Of a DNA stretch of 64,000 nt, positions 44,522 to 54,053 are shown piece after piece. How positions within the stretch are numbered: the stretch's first letter is position 1; every line of letters begins with the position of its first letter. Position numbers and translations under genes: made by a program. A model generated the notes under the pieces. That model saw nothing but the letters and a program-made list of their open reading frames with translations, did no database searches and was not told the origin of the DNA. The DNA comes from Bacteroidetes bacterium HLUCCA01 (GTDB lineage: Bacteria; Bacteroidota; Rhodothermia; Balneolales; HLUCCA01): contig LIHN01000001.1 of NCBI GenBank assembly GCA_001314545.1, positions 774,180 to 838,179 on the forward strand. Direction: 5' to 3'.

Positions 44522-44669
44522 CCCCGGCTCTGCATAATCTAGTATGCTACCGACACAAAGATTGTCCCGGCCTTGCATGACCTCGGTACCTGCTTTCGAC
44601 ACAAACAATGTTTCGGGATCAATCCGGCCTTGCATGACCTCGGTACCTGCTTTCGAAACAAAGATCATC
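44522..44669. repeat. 57-bp tandem repeat, three copies (one diverged)
   Basis: Two near-identical copies open with ccggccttgcatgacctcgg at 44567 and 44624, 57 bp apart. A third diverged copy (44522-44565) reads ccccggctctgcataatcta and keeps the cgacacaaa segment. The array fills the space between the groES control region and the DUF4199 gene. Minus-strand ORFs through it carry a repeated VSKAGTEVMQGR, which I take as an accident of the repeat. Confidence 0.85.
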
Positions 44670-44712
44670 CCAGCCCTTCGTGGCCGACCTTACATACCCA
44701 ACTCCGCATCCC

Positions 44713-45180
44713 ATGCCCCTCATTGAAATCAAATACGGCGCACTCTTTGCCGCTGTCTCCCTGCTCTGGATAACCATTGAGTACCTGCTCGGCTTGCACT
44801 CCACCTACATTGAAATGCATCCCTACGTATCGTTTCTGTTTGTTTTTGTAGCTATAGCCGTGATTTACCAGGGAGTCAAGGCCCGTCGCACTCAGCAGGA
44901 TGGAAAAATTACCTTTGGGCACGCTTTCGTGAGCGGTTTTTATATCAGCATAATTGCCGTACTGCTCAGTCCGCTGGTGAACTACATCTTTCACAATTTC
45001 ATCAATCCCGACTTCTTCGCTTCCATGATCGAGGTTTCCGTGGAGCAGATGAAACTGACTGAAGATATGGCCCGTGAACAGTTTAACCTGCGCAGCTACA
45101 TTCAGCTTAATATTGTCTATGGACTCATTTCCGGGGCGCTGACTTCCCTGGGCGTGGCGGCAGTGCTTCGCAAGTCCTGA
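44713..45180 (+). CDS. DUF4199 family membrane protein
   Basis: A 155-residue protein starting MPLIEIKYGALFAAVSLLW, with four predicted membrane segments (about 8-26, 36-54, 68-92 and 128-150). The pattern, with KARRTQQDGKITFGHAFVSG between segments two and three, is that of DUF4199, widespread in Bacteroidota and of unknown function. The ATG at 44713 is preferred to a GTG 33 bp upstream because the family starts close to the first membrane segment. Confidence 0.8.
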   Translation: MPLIEIKYGALFAAVSLLWITIEYLLGLHSTYIEMHPYVSFLFVFVAIAVIYQGVKARRTQQDGKITFGHAFVSGFYISIIAVLLSPLVNYIFHNFINPDFFASMIEVSVEQMKLTEDMAREQFNLRSYIQLNIVYGLISGALTSLGVAAVLRKS

Positions 45181-45365
45181 TACAGCCGGGTTGTTCCGCA
45201 ACACTGCCGGGGCGGGTCAACTGCCTTCTGCCTGTGAGGTGAATGAGGCAGTCTGACTCGGATTGGTCGGACTCATTGTCAACCCGCGTAGTTTAACTGC
45301 ACCCACTAACGGCGGCTTATTTCATCGGGCAGGATAGGCCGGATGCCGGCTTCAGGAGTGTTTTA

Positions 45366-46586
45366 CTACATTCGGCTGGCCATGATCATGTCGATTTCCC
45401 GGTAGGGAATGTCGAACTGGCCCGACAGCGATTTTTTGGTGAGCATATTGCGATAAATGTAGGTTCCGTTGCGCAAGTCCGGACTCGACCATAACACCGC
45501 ATCAAATCCGCCGGCATCACCGATATCAATGAGATAGGGAACCAGCACATTATTGAGTGCATAGGTAGCGGTCCGGGCCACATTCGATGGCATATTCGGC
45601 ACGCAGTAATGGATAACCTCGTGCTCGGTGTACACGGGATCGGAGTGGGTGGTTGGCCGACTGGTACTCACGCAGCCCCCCTGGTCGATGACCGTGTCAA
45701 CAATGACCGAACCGGCTCGCATGGAAGCCACCATCGGATCGGTGACCCAGCAGGGAGCCTTATGACCTTCCGTCAGCGCCGCACCGATGACCACATCGGC
45801 CGACTTAATAGCGGCACCCAGGTACTGCTGATTGGCTACCGCCGTGATAATACGCCGGTCCAGGGCATTTTCCAGCCGGCGAAGCGCCCCAAGATCGGTA
45901 TCCAGCACAAAGACCTGCGCTCCGTACCCCATCGCTGTCCTGGCCGCATACTCGGCAATGATTCCGGCACCCAGAATTGTAACCGTGGCCGGCGGAACCC
46001 CGGAGATGCCCCCCAGAATCAGTCCCGGACCGTTCTGGTTGGTTTCCAGATAGCGGGCTGCGATCTGCACCGCCATAGAGCCGGTGATTTCGTGCATCAT
46101 GCGGACAATAGGGTACCCTCCGTCGGTACTCTGGATAAATTCGAAACCGATTCCGGTAGCATTTTTTGCGATGAAATCAGCGAAAAAGTCGGGTTTGACG
46201 TGCCCCAGGTGCAATGCAGAAATGACAATCTGCCCTTTTTGCATGAGTTTGCGTTCAGCCGGGGAGGGAGGCGCAACTTTGGTGATGATTTCAGCCTGGC
46301 GGTAGAGCTGATCGGGCGAGTCGCAAAGGGTGGCGCCGGCATCGGCATATTCCTGATCCGGAAAATGTGCCTGGGAACCGGCCCCGCGCTCTACGAGCAC
46401 TTCGTGGCCGTTGGCCACCAGCACCGACGCGCCGCCCGGCGTTACACAGATGCGTTTTTCATCAGGATTGCACTCTTTCGGGAAACCGAGTTTCAGGGAG
46501 GTCCCCTTCGACCCCGCCTGCTGAAGTTTCTCCAGGGTCTTTAGCCCGTATTGCGATTGTATGTCGGATGGATTCAAAATCTCCAC
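45366..46586 (-). CDS. ald: alanine dehydrogenase
   Basis: NAD-dependent conversion of alanine to pyruvate and ammonia, or the reverse. From a GTG start at 46586 the protein has 406 residues, the usual length of the Bacteroidota type; no ATG exists between that point and the rsmA start region, and a longer frame would run into rsmA. Motifs: LGFPKECNPDEKRICVTP with substrate-binding Arg/Lys, ISALHLGHVKPDF, HEITGSMAVQIAA and the NAD loop VTILGAGIIAEYAARTA. The C-terminal extension PYREIDMIMASRM is typical. It is divergent from rsmA with about 100 bp between. Start codon moderately sure. Confidence 0.9.
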   Translation of the reverse strand: MEILNPSDIQSQYGLKTLEKLQQAGSKGTSLKLGFPKECNPDEKRICVTPGGASVLVANGHEVLVERGAGSQAHFPDQEYADAGATLCDSPDQLYRQAEIITKVAPPSPAERKLMQKGQIVISALHLGHVKPDFFADFIAKNATGIGFEFIQSTDGGYPIVRMMHEITGSMAVQIAARYLETNQNGPGLILGGISGVPPATVTILGAGIIAEYAARTAMGYGAQVFVLDTDLGALRRLENALDRRIITAVANQQYLGAAIKSADVVIGAALTEGHKAPCWVTDPMVASMRAGSVIVDTVIDQGGCVSTSRPTTHSDPVYTEHEVIHYCVPNMPSNVARTATYALNNVLVPYLIDIGDAGGFDAVLWSSPDLRNGTYIYRNMLTKKSLSGQFDIPYREIDMIMASRM

Positions 46587-46685
46587 AGGTGCTGCCTCGT
46601 AGGTTGATGTACGCCAATAGTACCGCAATATAGTATAATTACAGCGCAAGTTCAGAATCTCACAGCCGAAAGCGTATATTTCGCC

Positions 46686-47471
46686 ATGCAGATTACCCCT
46701 AAAAAAAGTCTGGGTCAGCATTTTCTGACCGATTCCAACATTATCCGCAAGATTGCTGATGCCGTGATTGCCCCGGAAAACGGCAAAGTGGTGGAAATCG
46801 GTCCGGGTACCGGGGCGGTGACCGGCGTGCTGCTGCAGCGATTCCCGGGCCTTGAAGTTGTTGAAATCGACCCGCGGGCGGCCGATTTTCTTCAGCAAAC
46901 CTACCCCGGATTGACCATTCATCGCCAGGACATACTCAAAACCGACTGGAACAGCTTCGAAGGAGGACCGATCTCCGTGGTGGGCAACCTCCCCTACTAC
47001 ATCACCTCGCCCATTTTGTTCTCGGTGCTGGACCGAAGGGAGCTCTTTACCCAGGCCGTTTTTATGATGCAGCGCGAGGTTGCTCTGAGGCTGACCGCAC
47101 AGCCCCGCACGAAAGACTACGGCATTTTAAGCGTTCAGACGCAGCTATGGTCGAGGCCGGAGTATCTGTTCACCGTATCCCGCAATGTGTTTCATCCCCG
47201 GCCCAATGTGGAAAGTGCCGTTGTACGACTCACCTTTGACACGCCCGATCCCGGCGTTGACCGCTCCCGACTCAAACTGGTAGTGCGGACGGCCTTCAGT
47301 CAGCGGCGGAAAACCCTGAACAATGCCCTGAAACCCATTCTTAAAGAACACATTCCGGACGATGCAGCCCGCGAGGCTTTCGCTGCCGAACACCAGCTGG
47401 GAAGGCGGGCAGAGGAGCTTCAACCCAACGAGTTCATTGATCTGACCCGGGCCATCTACGGGGAGCCATGA
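46686..47471 (+). CDS. rsmA: 16S rRNA dimethyladenosine transferase
   Basis: Dimethylates two adjacent adenines near the 3' end of 16S rRNA with SAM, a late ribosome assembly step. The 261-residue length is normal. It opens MQITPKKSLGQHFLTDSNII, has SAM motif I VEIGPGTGAVTGVLLQRF and the catalytic motif VVGNLPYYITSPILF, and the helical C-terminal domain with RSRLKLVVRTAFSQRRKTL. TATATTTC lies just upstream of the ATG, one base from a -7 box. Confidence 0.96.
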   Translation: MQITPKKSLGQHFLTDSNIIRKIADAVIAPENGKVVEIGPGTGAVTGVLLQRFPGLEVVEIDPRAADFLQQTYPGLTIHRQDILKTDWNSFEGGPISVVGNLPYYITSPILFSVLDRRELFTQAVFMMQREVALRLTAQPRTKDYGILSVQTQLWSRPEYLFTVSRNVFHPRPNVESAVVRLTFDTPDPGVDRSRLKLVVRTAFSQRRKTLNNALKPILKEHIPDDAAREAFAAEHQLGRRAEELQPNEFIDLTRAIYGEP

Positions 47472-47579
47472 TACTGGTTTGAAGCAGCGGACTGAACCGC
47501 ATCCTTTCAGCACACGGCTGGACTAGCGAACCTGCTCTTTCACCGTTGCGGCTTCATCGCGCTCTGACAGGCCTAATCC

Positions 47580-47801
47580 CTACCTGGCAATTCGGATAAT
47601 CTTCACCGGACATACCGATGCGGCCCGCTCCACAGACTCCCGCTCTTCCTCGCCTACATCGGCCTGATGCATCGTTCCCTTCAACCGACCTCCAACCAGA
47701 ACGCATTTGCCATCGCGGCGCGACATCTGCCAGCGTTGCGGAGCCTGCTCTACACAGTAATTGCAGCCAATACACTTGCTTCGGTGAAAGAGAATTTTCA
47801 T
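47580..47801 (-). CDS. small ferredoxin-like [4Fe-4S] protein
   Basis: A 73-residue protein starting at the ATG that overlaps the stop of the upstream U32 gene (ATGA). The cluster motif is CIGCNYC (Cys10, 13, 16) with the fourth ligand in SVCPVKII (Cys64). There is one such set, so a single [4Fe-4S] cluster is expected; a spare Cys33 is also present. The overlap suggests that it serves as electron donor to the U32 protein, but this is inference. Confidence 0.88.
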   Translation of the reverse strand: MKILFHRSKCIGCNYCVEQAPQRWQMSRRDGKCVLVGGRLKGTMHQADVGEEERESVERAASVCPVKIIRIAR

Positions 47802-49051
47802 GCGGATGCCACCGGGACTTCGCGCGATTCCCACAGGTAGACCTTGTCGCCGGCCCGCACCTTGCCCGACACCGTGATGGTACATTCCTGTCCCTGAACT
47901 GCTTTTTCCGCGGGGACCTCATCCACATACAACGATGCTACGGTCAGTTCTACCACGCCGGTAGTATCGCCGATTATCAGGACCGGGTCGCCGGGTTTAA
48001 GCTCACGGGCCTTCACCCGCAGATGAGCAACCCCCGCCTTCGGATAGTAGTGTAACACGTTGCCGAGGAATATTTTCTGGCGGGTGGCAGCCGAACCGTA
48101 CACCGTACTCCACTCCCCGAGGCGCCGACCCAGATAGTAGCCATCCCAAAATCCGCGGTTATACACCGATTCGAGTCGTTCCATCCAGGCCGCTACCTTC
48201 TCCGGCGTGAAGGTACCCTCCTGTACAGCCGTGGCAGCCTCGCGGTAGCATCGGGTGACAGTCTGCACATACTCCGGCGAGCGACCCCGGCCCTCGATTT
48301 TCAGCACAGTAACGCCGGTATCCAGCAGTTCATCCAAAAAATTAAGGGTACATAAGTCTTTGGGCGACATGATATACTCGTTGTCGACCTCCAGGGTGGT
48401 TCCGTCTTCGGTGCTTTCCACCGTGTAACTGTGCCGGCAGTTTTGTCGGCAGGCGCCCCGGTTTGCCGAGGAGTTATAGGCATGCAGACTCAGATAACAC
48501 TTGCCCGATACGGCCATACACAACGCCCCGTGGGCAAATACCTCCACACGAACCAGCTCGCCGGAGGGACCGGTAATTTGTTCTTTGCGGATCTGCTCCA
48601 CAATATACTTCATCTGTCGCAGGCTCAATTCCCTTGCCAGCACCACCACATCGGCGAAGTGCGCATAAAAGCGGACCATCTCAATGTTGGAGATATTCAC
48701 CTGGGTTGACATATGCACCTCCACACCACGGGAGAAGGCGTAGGAAACCGCAGCCTGGTCGGCCGCAATAATGGCGGTAATACCACTGGTTTTCACGGTA
48801 TCAATCACCTTGCGCATGAGCGGAAGGTCATGGTCGTACAGGATGGTATTCAGCGTAAGATAGGTCTTCACCCCGTGTGTACCGGCTAGTGCTGCCAGTT
48901 CCGGCAGGTCATCGAGGGTGAAATTATTGGTGGCGCGGGCGCGCATGTTCAGTTGTTCAACGCCAAAATATATGGCATCGGCCCCGCCCTGAATGGCGGC
49001 ACGAAACGATGCGTGGTCGCCGGCAGGGGCCATGATTTCAATTGTTCCCAT
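47798..49051 (-). CDS. U32 family peptidase-like protein
   Basis: A 417-residue member of the U32 family from the start MGTIEIMAPAGDHASF. It has the signature GGADAIYFGVEQLNMRA, the segment VEVFAHGALCMAVSGKCYLS, and a cysteine cluster (SANRGACRQNCRHSY) with another cysteine in DLCTLNF, the four-cysteine set that holds an Fe-S cluster in studied members. Known relatives hydroxylate tRNA (TrhP), 23S rRNA (RlhA) or ubiquinone (UbiU/UbiV) rather than cut proteins. A C-terminal beta domain (about 325-417) is present. A start 48 bp upstream is also in frame. It is coupled to the ferredoxin gene. Confidence 0.9.
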   Translation of the reverse strand: MGTIEIMAPAGDHASFRAAIQGGADAIYFGVEQLNMRARATNNFTLDDLPELAALAGTHGVKTYLTLNTILYDHDLPLMRKVIDTVKTSGITAIIAADQAAVSYAFSRGVEVHMSTQVNISNIEMVRFYAHFADVVVLARELSLRQMKYIVEQIRKEQITGPSGELVRVEVFAHGALCMAVSGKCYLSLHAYNSSANRGACRQNCRHSYTVESTEDGTTLEVDNEYIMSPKDLCTLNFLDELLDTGVTVLKIEGRGRSPEYVQTVTRCYREAATAVQEGTFTPEKVAAWMERLESVYNRGFWDGYYLGRRLGEWSTVYGSAATRQKIFLGNVLHYYPKAGVAHLRVKARELKPGDPVLIIGDTTGVVELTVASLYVDEVPAEKAVQGQECTITVSGKVRAGDKVYLWESREVPVASA

Positions 49052-49306
49052 CAATTCGATTATCCAGGTGTTTGCTGCAGGTTGTGCGGTAGGGTTCATC
49101 GTGCGGAATGAACCCGATCTCCGGGGCTTCGGGCCGTAAATTTCAGGCAGTCTTTCAAAAACATATCCATCGCACTGGTATAACGTTGTCCGATGCAGGT
49201 ATGACGCGATTCGAAAGGTCGCCCGGTTCAGCGTGAACCCCGATTTTCGGCCCGCTATAGGCCGCAATATTCAGGAAAAGATACGAAGATACTCGTTCTG
49301 ATGCGC

Positions 49307-51964
49307 TCAGGTGTCGAGTTCGCGTTTGAGTTCGGTCAGCAGCAGCAGGGCTTCGATGGGAGTCAGCCGGTTGGGATCGGTGCCTTCCAGGCGGTTACGG
49401 ATGGTTTCCCACCGGGGGTCGGTCATACCAGCGAACAGACTGAGCTGGGGCTGGGGTTCCTGCCGGTCGATTTGCTGCAGGGCCTGTCGGGCTGCGGTAC
49501 GCGCGCCGCCAGCCGCATTTTTGTTGGTGATGTCCAGACTGTGCCGTTCCAGATTGGTCAGGATTTCCCGGGCGCGACGAATTACGGTTTCGGGGAGTCC
49601 GGCCATGGAAGCTACCTGGATGCCATAGCTGTGATCGGAACCTCCGCGCACCAGCTTGCGCAGGAAGATGACCTTTCCGTTATGCTCACGAACCTGCACG
49701 TTGAAATTCACGATACGGGGGTAGAGGCTTTCCAGCTCATTGAGCTCGTGGTAGTGGGTTGCAAAGAGGGTTTTGGCCGCAACATCGGGCTGATTGTGCA
49801 GGTACTCGGCCAGCGACCAGGCGATGGACAACCCGTCGAAGGTGGACGTACCCCGACCCACCTCGTCCAGTAAAATGAGGGATTTCGGTGTGGCATTGTT
49901 CAGAATATTGGCCGCCTCGTTCATTTCAACCAAAAAAGTACTTTCACCGGCGGCCAGATTGTCCGAAGCCCCCACGCGGGTAAAAATCTTGTCTACAATA
50001 CCGATGCGTGCAGTCGCGGCCGGAACGAAACTGCCGATCTGAGCCAGCAGCACGATGAGTCCGGTCTGCCTGAGGATGATACTTTTACCCGCCATGTTCG
50101 GACCGGTGATGATCATGATCTGCTCTTCCTGGTTGTCCAGGCGCACATCGTTTGGAATAAATGTCTCCCCAACCGGCATGAATCGTTCAACTACCGGGTG
50201 CCGGCCGCCACGGATATCCAGCAAATCGCTCTGATCCACCTCCGGCTTGCAGTAGGCATGCCGCACAGCAATTTCCGCCAGTCCCTGCAGCACATCCAGC
50301 GCCGCAATGGCCTGGGCAATATCGTAAATCTGATCTGCATATTCGGTTATGCGGTTACACAGTTGTTCAAACAGGCGGGCTTCCAGCGCTACGATGCGTT
50401 CTTCCGCACTCAGAATCTTTTCTTCTACTTCTTTGAGCTCCGGAGTGATATAGCGCTCGGCGTTGACCAGGGTCTGTTTGCGGATAAAGTACTCCGGAAT
50501 TTTCTCCTTATGGACGTTCGTCACCTCGATGTAATACCCGAAAACCTTGTTATAGCCGAGTTTCAGGGAGTTGATACCGGTTTTTTCTGCCAGACCTTTC
50601 TGGATCCGCGCGATGTATTCCTTGGCATTCCGGGTGATATCGCGAAGCTCATCGAGTCCGGGGTCAACACCATCGCGGATGAGTCCGCCGTCGCGCAGTG
50701 TGGCTGCAGGCTCATCCAGCAGTGTGGCTGCGATGTCATCGGAAGCACGATGCATGTCGGGCAGCCGGGCGTTGATCAGGTCCAGCATATGGTCTTCGGT
50801 GCCTTCGATGGGTGCTTTGATCCGGGGAAGCTGCTCAAGCGAACGACGCAGCTGGACCAGGTCGCGGGCGTTGGCCCGACCCACCATCACGCGCGACATC
50901 AGCCGTTCCAGATCCCCTACATGCTCCAGGTGCGACCGCAACAGCGAGCGTAGTTCATGGTCGGCGTGAAGCAGGTCAACGGCATTAAGCCGCCGGACGA
51001 TTTCATCGTGGTTTTTAAGCGGACGCATAATCCACCGGCGGAGCAGTCGGGCTCCCATCGCTGTCTGAGTCTGGTCCATGATGGAAACCAGCGTCCCCTC
51101 GGTACCCCCCTCCTGCAGCGTAGCCGTCAGTTCCAGATTTCGTTTGGTGGATGCATCCAGCATCATGTAATCGGTGTTCTCGAAGGCATAAATACGCCGG
51201 ATCTGCGCCATAGACGCACGCTGGTTTTCAAGCACATAGTGCAGAATCACACCAGCCGCAACCCGGGCTGCCTGCAGGTCTTCAACCCCGAAACCCTTCA
51301 GCGAATGGGTTTTGAAATGGTCGGTAAGCAGTCCGTATCCGTAGTCCCCCTCAAAGACCCAATCGTCAACAAAGGTGATGATGTAGCCTTTGAACTGCTC
51401 TGCAGCCATGGATTTATTTCGCCTTGACAGCAGCAGCTCCGAAGGGAGGATGGAGTTCAGAAAGGCTCCGAGTGCGGTACGGGGAACCTGGGTGAGGGCC
51501 AGTTCACCGGTTGAGACATCGGTAAAGGCAATGCCGGCCGTCTGCCCCTCCAGGTGTACCGCCGCCAGAAAGTTATTGCGTTTATGGTCGAGCAGCTTGT
51601 CTGACAAGGTCACCCCGGGCGTCATGATCTCGGTAACCTCCCGCTCCACAATTTTCTGCTTGCGAGCCCGGGCGGCGGCAGGATCCTCGGTTTGTTCACA
51701 TACCGCAACGCGATGTCCCCGACGGATAAGCCGGGGCATGTACGTCTCCAGGGCATGGTAGGGAAATCCCGCCAGCGGCGTCATATCCCCTCCGTTGTTC
51801 CGTCGGGTGAGCGTTATGCCCAGTTCCTTGCTGACCAGCACGGCATCATCCCCGAATGTTTCGTAGAAATCGCCCACCCGAAACAACAGAATGGTTCCGG
51901 GATGCTTTTCCTTGATTTCAAAATACTGCCGCATCAGCGGCGTTGTTGCCTTCGGGTTAGCCAT
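49307..51964 (-). CDS. mutS: DNA mismatch repair protein MutS
   Basis: Mismatch recognition ATPase, 885 residues. The mismatch-binding N-terminus contains GDFYETFGDDA with the Phe-x-Glu wedge, and is followed by connector, core and clamp regions. The ATPase has Walker A GPNMAGKSIILRQ (about residue 620), then VGASDNLAAGESTF and Walker B LLDEVGRGTSTFDGLS. The C-terminal helices end PIEALLLLTELKREL. It is divergent from the YceI gene. All catalytic motifs are intact, so repair is expected to work. Confidence 0.97.
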   Translation of the reverse strand: MANPKATTPLMRQYFEIKEKHPGTILLFRVGDFYETFGDDAVLVSKELGITLTRRNNGGDMTPLAGFPYHALETYMPRLIRRGHRVAVCEQTEDPAAARARKQKIVEREVTEIMTPGVTLSDKLLDHKRNNFLAAVHLEGQTAGIAFTDVSTGELALTQVPRTALGAFLNSILPSELLLSRRNKSMAAEQFKGYIITFVDDWVFEGDYGYGLLTDHFKTHSLKGFGVEDLQAARVAAGVILHYVLENQRASMAQIRRIYAFENTDYMMLDASTKRNLELTATLQEGGTEGTLVSIMDQTQTAMGARLLRRWIMRPLKNHDEIVRRLNAVDLLHADHELRSLLRSHLEHVGDLERLMSRVMVGRANARDLVQLRRSLEQLPRIKAPIEGTEDHMLDLINARLPDMHRASDDIAATLLDEPAATLRDGGLIRDGVDPGLDELRDITRNAKEYIARIQKGLAEKTGINSLKLGYNKVFGYYIEVTNVHKEKIPEYFIRKQTLVNAERYITPELKEVEEKILSAEERIVALEARLFEQLCNRITEYADQIYDIAQAIAALDVLQGLAEIAVRHAYCKPEVDQSDLLDIRGGRHPVVERFMPVGETFIPNDVRLDNQEEQIMIITGPNMAGKSIILRQTGLIVLLAQIGSFVPAATARIGIVDKIFTRVGASDNLAAGESTFLVEMNEAANILNNATPKSLILLDEVGRGTSTFDGLSIAWSLAEYLHNQPDVAAKTLFATHYHELNELESLYPRIVNFNVQVREHNGKVIFLRKLVRGGSDHSYGIQVASMAGLPETVIRRAREILTNLERHSLDITNKNAAGGARTAARQALQQIDRQEPQPQLSLFAGMTDPRWETIRNRLEGTDPNRLTPIEALLLLTELKRELDT

Positions 51965-52150
51965 GAGCTGCGCGGGCGATTATTGGGCCTGGAGTTTTAC
52001 GTTCAGCTGAATTTATAAAAAAATACCGAACGGGAACGAAGACAGCCCGACAAAGGTTTAATGTTTAAACAATTAATCTGATGGCCTCTTTTGATTGTTT
52101 TGCAGTAACCGGCAGTTATCGGAAATTGCAGTAATTCGTAATCAGCATCG

Positions 52151-52169
52151 CCGGGTGATAAACACCCGG
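52151..52169. promoter_or_regulatory. hairpin in the YceI gene leader
   Basis: CCGGGTG-5-CACCCGG, a perfect 7-bp dyad 54 bp before the YceI start. Candidate leader hairpin or operator. Confidence 0.4.
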
Positions 52170-52222
52170 TCACATGCCGCCTTTGAGGTCACCATTGCAA
52201 TCGCACACAAAAAACAGCCCCT

Positions 52223-52834
52223 ATGAAAACCCTTCTCACACTTGCATTAACCCTTACCCTGGGCTTCTCAGCTCTGGCCGGTACCAACGACCATCACAGC
52301 GGCGACGCTGCACCCACATGGACTGTTGACTCGGCTCACAGCTCGGTGAAGTTCAATATCCGCCACTTCTTCACCCCCGTACCCGGCACTTTTGACAGCT
52401 GGACCGGTACCATTCACTTCGACCCGGAAAATCTGGAAGGTTCAAAAATCGATGTTTCCATCGATGTTGCCAGTGTCAACACCCAAAACGAGCGTCGCGA
52501 TGAGCACCTTCGTGATCCCGATTTCTTCGAAGTGGCTACCTGGCCGAGCATGACCTTCACCAGCTCCGAAATTCGTGCCGTTGGTGAAAATCAGTATGTT
52601 GCCGTTGGTGAACTGACCATCCGCGACGTAACCAAAGAGATTGAACTGCCCTTTACCCTCCTTGGCGTAATGGATCACCCCATGCGTGAGAACACTGTTG
52701 TTGCCGGTTTTGAAGCCAACACAACCGTGTCCCGACTCGAATACGGCGTAGGCAGCGGTAATTTCGTTCAAACCACCGTTGTAGGCGATGAAGTCAACAT
52801 CGACATCTTCCTGGAAGTAACCCGCACGATGTAA
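52223..52834 (+). CDS. YceI family lipid-binding periplasmic protein
   Basis: A 203-residue exported protein with signal peptide MKTLLTLALTLTLGFSALAG. The mature part is the YceI lipocalin-like barrel: WTVDSAHSSVKFNIRHF, then GSKIDVSIDVASVNTQNERRD and HLRDPDFFEVATWPSMTF. Family members bind isoprenoid-type lipids, and some respond to osmotic or pH stress. It stands alone, with a leader hairpin before it and a strong terminator about 175 bp after. Confidence 0.93.
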   Translation: MKTLLTLALTLTLGFSALAGTNDHHSGDAAPTWTVDSAHSSVKFNIRHFFTPVPGTFDSWTGTIHFDPENLEGSKIDVSIDVASVNTQNERRDEHLRDPDFFEVATWPSMTFTSSEIRAVGENQYVAVGELTIRDVTKEIELPFTLLGVMDHPMRENTVVAGFEANTTVSRLEYGVGSGNFVQTTVVGDEVNIDIFLEVTRTM

Positions 52835-53139
52835 ATCTGCCGGTAGACGGGAGTGTACCACCCTGGTCAGACAGCAGGTTGCTGCTTAGCAAAACACCCT
52901 CTCTGATCGGACAGCATGTTGCCATGACGCAGGTCAAGTCGGCAGCACGGCAGTCAGGGTACGCACAGATTCTCTTTTCATAGATTCATTTCCTGAATCA
53001 TACCTCTGAAGAGGCACCCGGATTCTATCCGGGTGCCTCTTTTATTTTATATATTCTTGAGATTGCGGTATTTTCTGAGTTTTGGGTCACTTAAGACCAG
53101 TTACACTGGCTGACAAGTCAAGACAATTCAGAACAACGC
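52835..53139. other. gap with weak repeats and a terminator
   Basis: About 305 bp. tggtcagacagcaggttgct (52864) and tgatcggacagcatgttgcc (52904) look like two degenerate units 40 bp apart. The terminator at 53010-53050 follows. No gene seen. Confidence 0.45.
53010..53050 (+). terminator. strong terminator after the YceI gene
   Basis: AGAGGCACCCGGAT (53010-53023) pairs perfectly with ATCCGGGTGCCTCT around a three-base loop, then TTTTATTTTAT follows. Confidence 0.9.
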
Positions 53140-53889
53140 ATGGCTGAGGTACAACGCAGGAAAAAACGTGTAGGTAAAGCGAAACGCAAACGTCGACCGA
53201 GCAGCAGCAGACGAGCCGCTCAGCGACGTACAATGTCGGTAATTACCACCGGTGTTATTATAGTCGTTCTCATAGCCGGTTACATGATGAACCGGGTACT
53301 GAACTTATCGCCCGATCCGACCCGCACATCAGACACCCCTGCAGAACAACGGGCCGACCAGCCCCTTCATGACCGGCTGCAAGACCTGCTGCTGATGGCC
53401 CAGACCTACGGTCCGGAAGCCGATCCGGCCACCGTGCCTGCCCGACCCATGCCCGATGATATCATCCTGGTTCCCGGCATTGACATGAACGGCGATGGGC
53501 AGCCGGAAACCCTTTCCGCACAGCGGTTTGAAAGCGAATTCAGTCTGAGTCCACAGCTTATTGAAGCCGGTTTTACCGATATTATCAGCCGGCTCGTCGT
53601 CATCAAAGACAACATCGCATTTGTCCGGATCGATGAATATGCAATCCGGAATCAGCTCAATCAGGCTGTATTGCAACAGGTTCCGGCCACCTACGGCTAC
53701 GCCATGCGCATTGACACCTTCGAAGACGAATTCGACGAAACCCCCTTCGATCGGCCCGTCAACACCATCACCCTGGTCATCATCGATGAGTTCGGCAGGG
53801 GAGTCAGCGATGAAATCACGGTTTACTGGAAACCCTCCGAATCCGGTGTAGCCGCCACCAACACGTTTGGTGCACCCGAATCATTTTAG
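53140..53889 (+). CDS. single-pass membrane protein of unknown function
   Basis: A 249-residue protein I do not recognise. The first 31 residues are extremely basic (RRKKRVGKAKRKRRPSSSRR), followed by one membrane helix (about 33-50, SVITTGVIIVVLIAGYMM), so the N-terminus should face the cytoplasm and the rest the periplasm. The outer part has a low-complexity linker and an alpha/beta-like domain with VPGIDMNGDGQPETLS (a calcium-loop-like D-x-N-x-D-x-x) and ITLVIIDEFGRGVSDEITVYW. The basic tail could touch membrane lipids or nucleic acid; this is inference. It is a single gene between a terminator and the DUF6580 gene. Confidence 0.75.
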   Translation: MAEVQRRKKRVGKAKRKRRPSSSRRAAQRRTMSVITTGVIIVVLIAGYMMNRVLNLSPDPTRTSDTPAEQRADQPLHDRLQDLLLMAQTYGPEADPATVPARPMPDDIILVPGIDMNGDGQPETLSAQRFESEFSLSPQLIEAGFTDIISRLVVIKDNIAFVRIDEYAIRNQLNQAVLQQVPATYGYAMRIDTFEDEFDETPFDRPVNTITLVIIDEFGRGVSDEITVYWKPSESGVAATNTFGAPESF

Positions 53890-54053
53890 CATGTTAATCC
53901 CCCCATCACCGGTGCGATTAACCGTCATATCCGCTATATTACCGCGATACGTATTCAGGCTGCACCCCGGGTGTCAGCCACGCGATTTAACCCAGTTACG
54001 TCAACCATCTGCCTGCAAGGCAACCTGACCGAAAATTAGTCAACAGGAACACC

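Noticed and set aside
44372-44668. 98-codon minus-strand ORF with repeated VSKAGTEVMQGR
   Set aside because: The peptide repeat is a by-product of the 57-bp DNA repeat (a multiple of three), and the ORF runs through the CIRCE-like box.
45220-45252. ACTGCCT/AGGCAGT inverted repeat after the DUF4199 gene as a terminator
   Set aside because: The stem is only 7 bp with a 19-nt loop and no T run follows on either strand.
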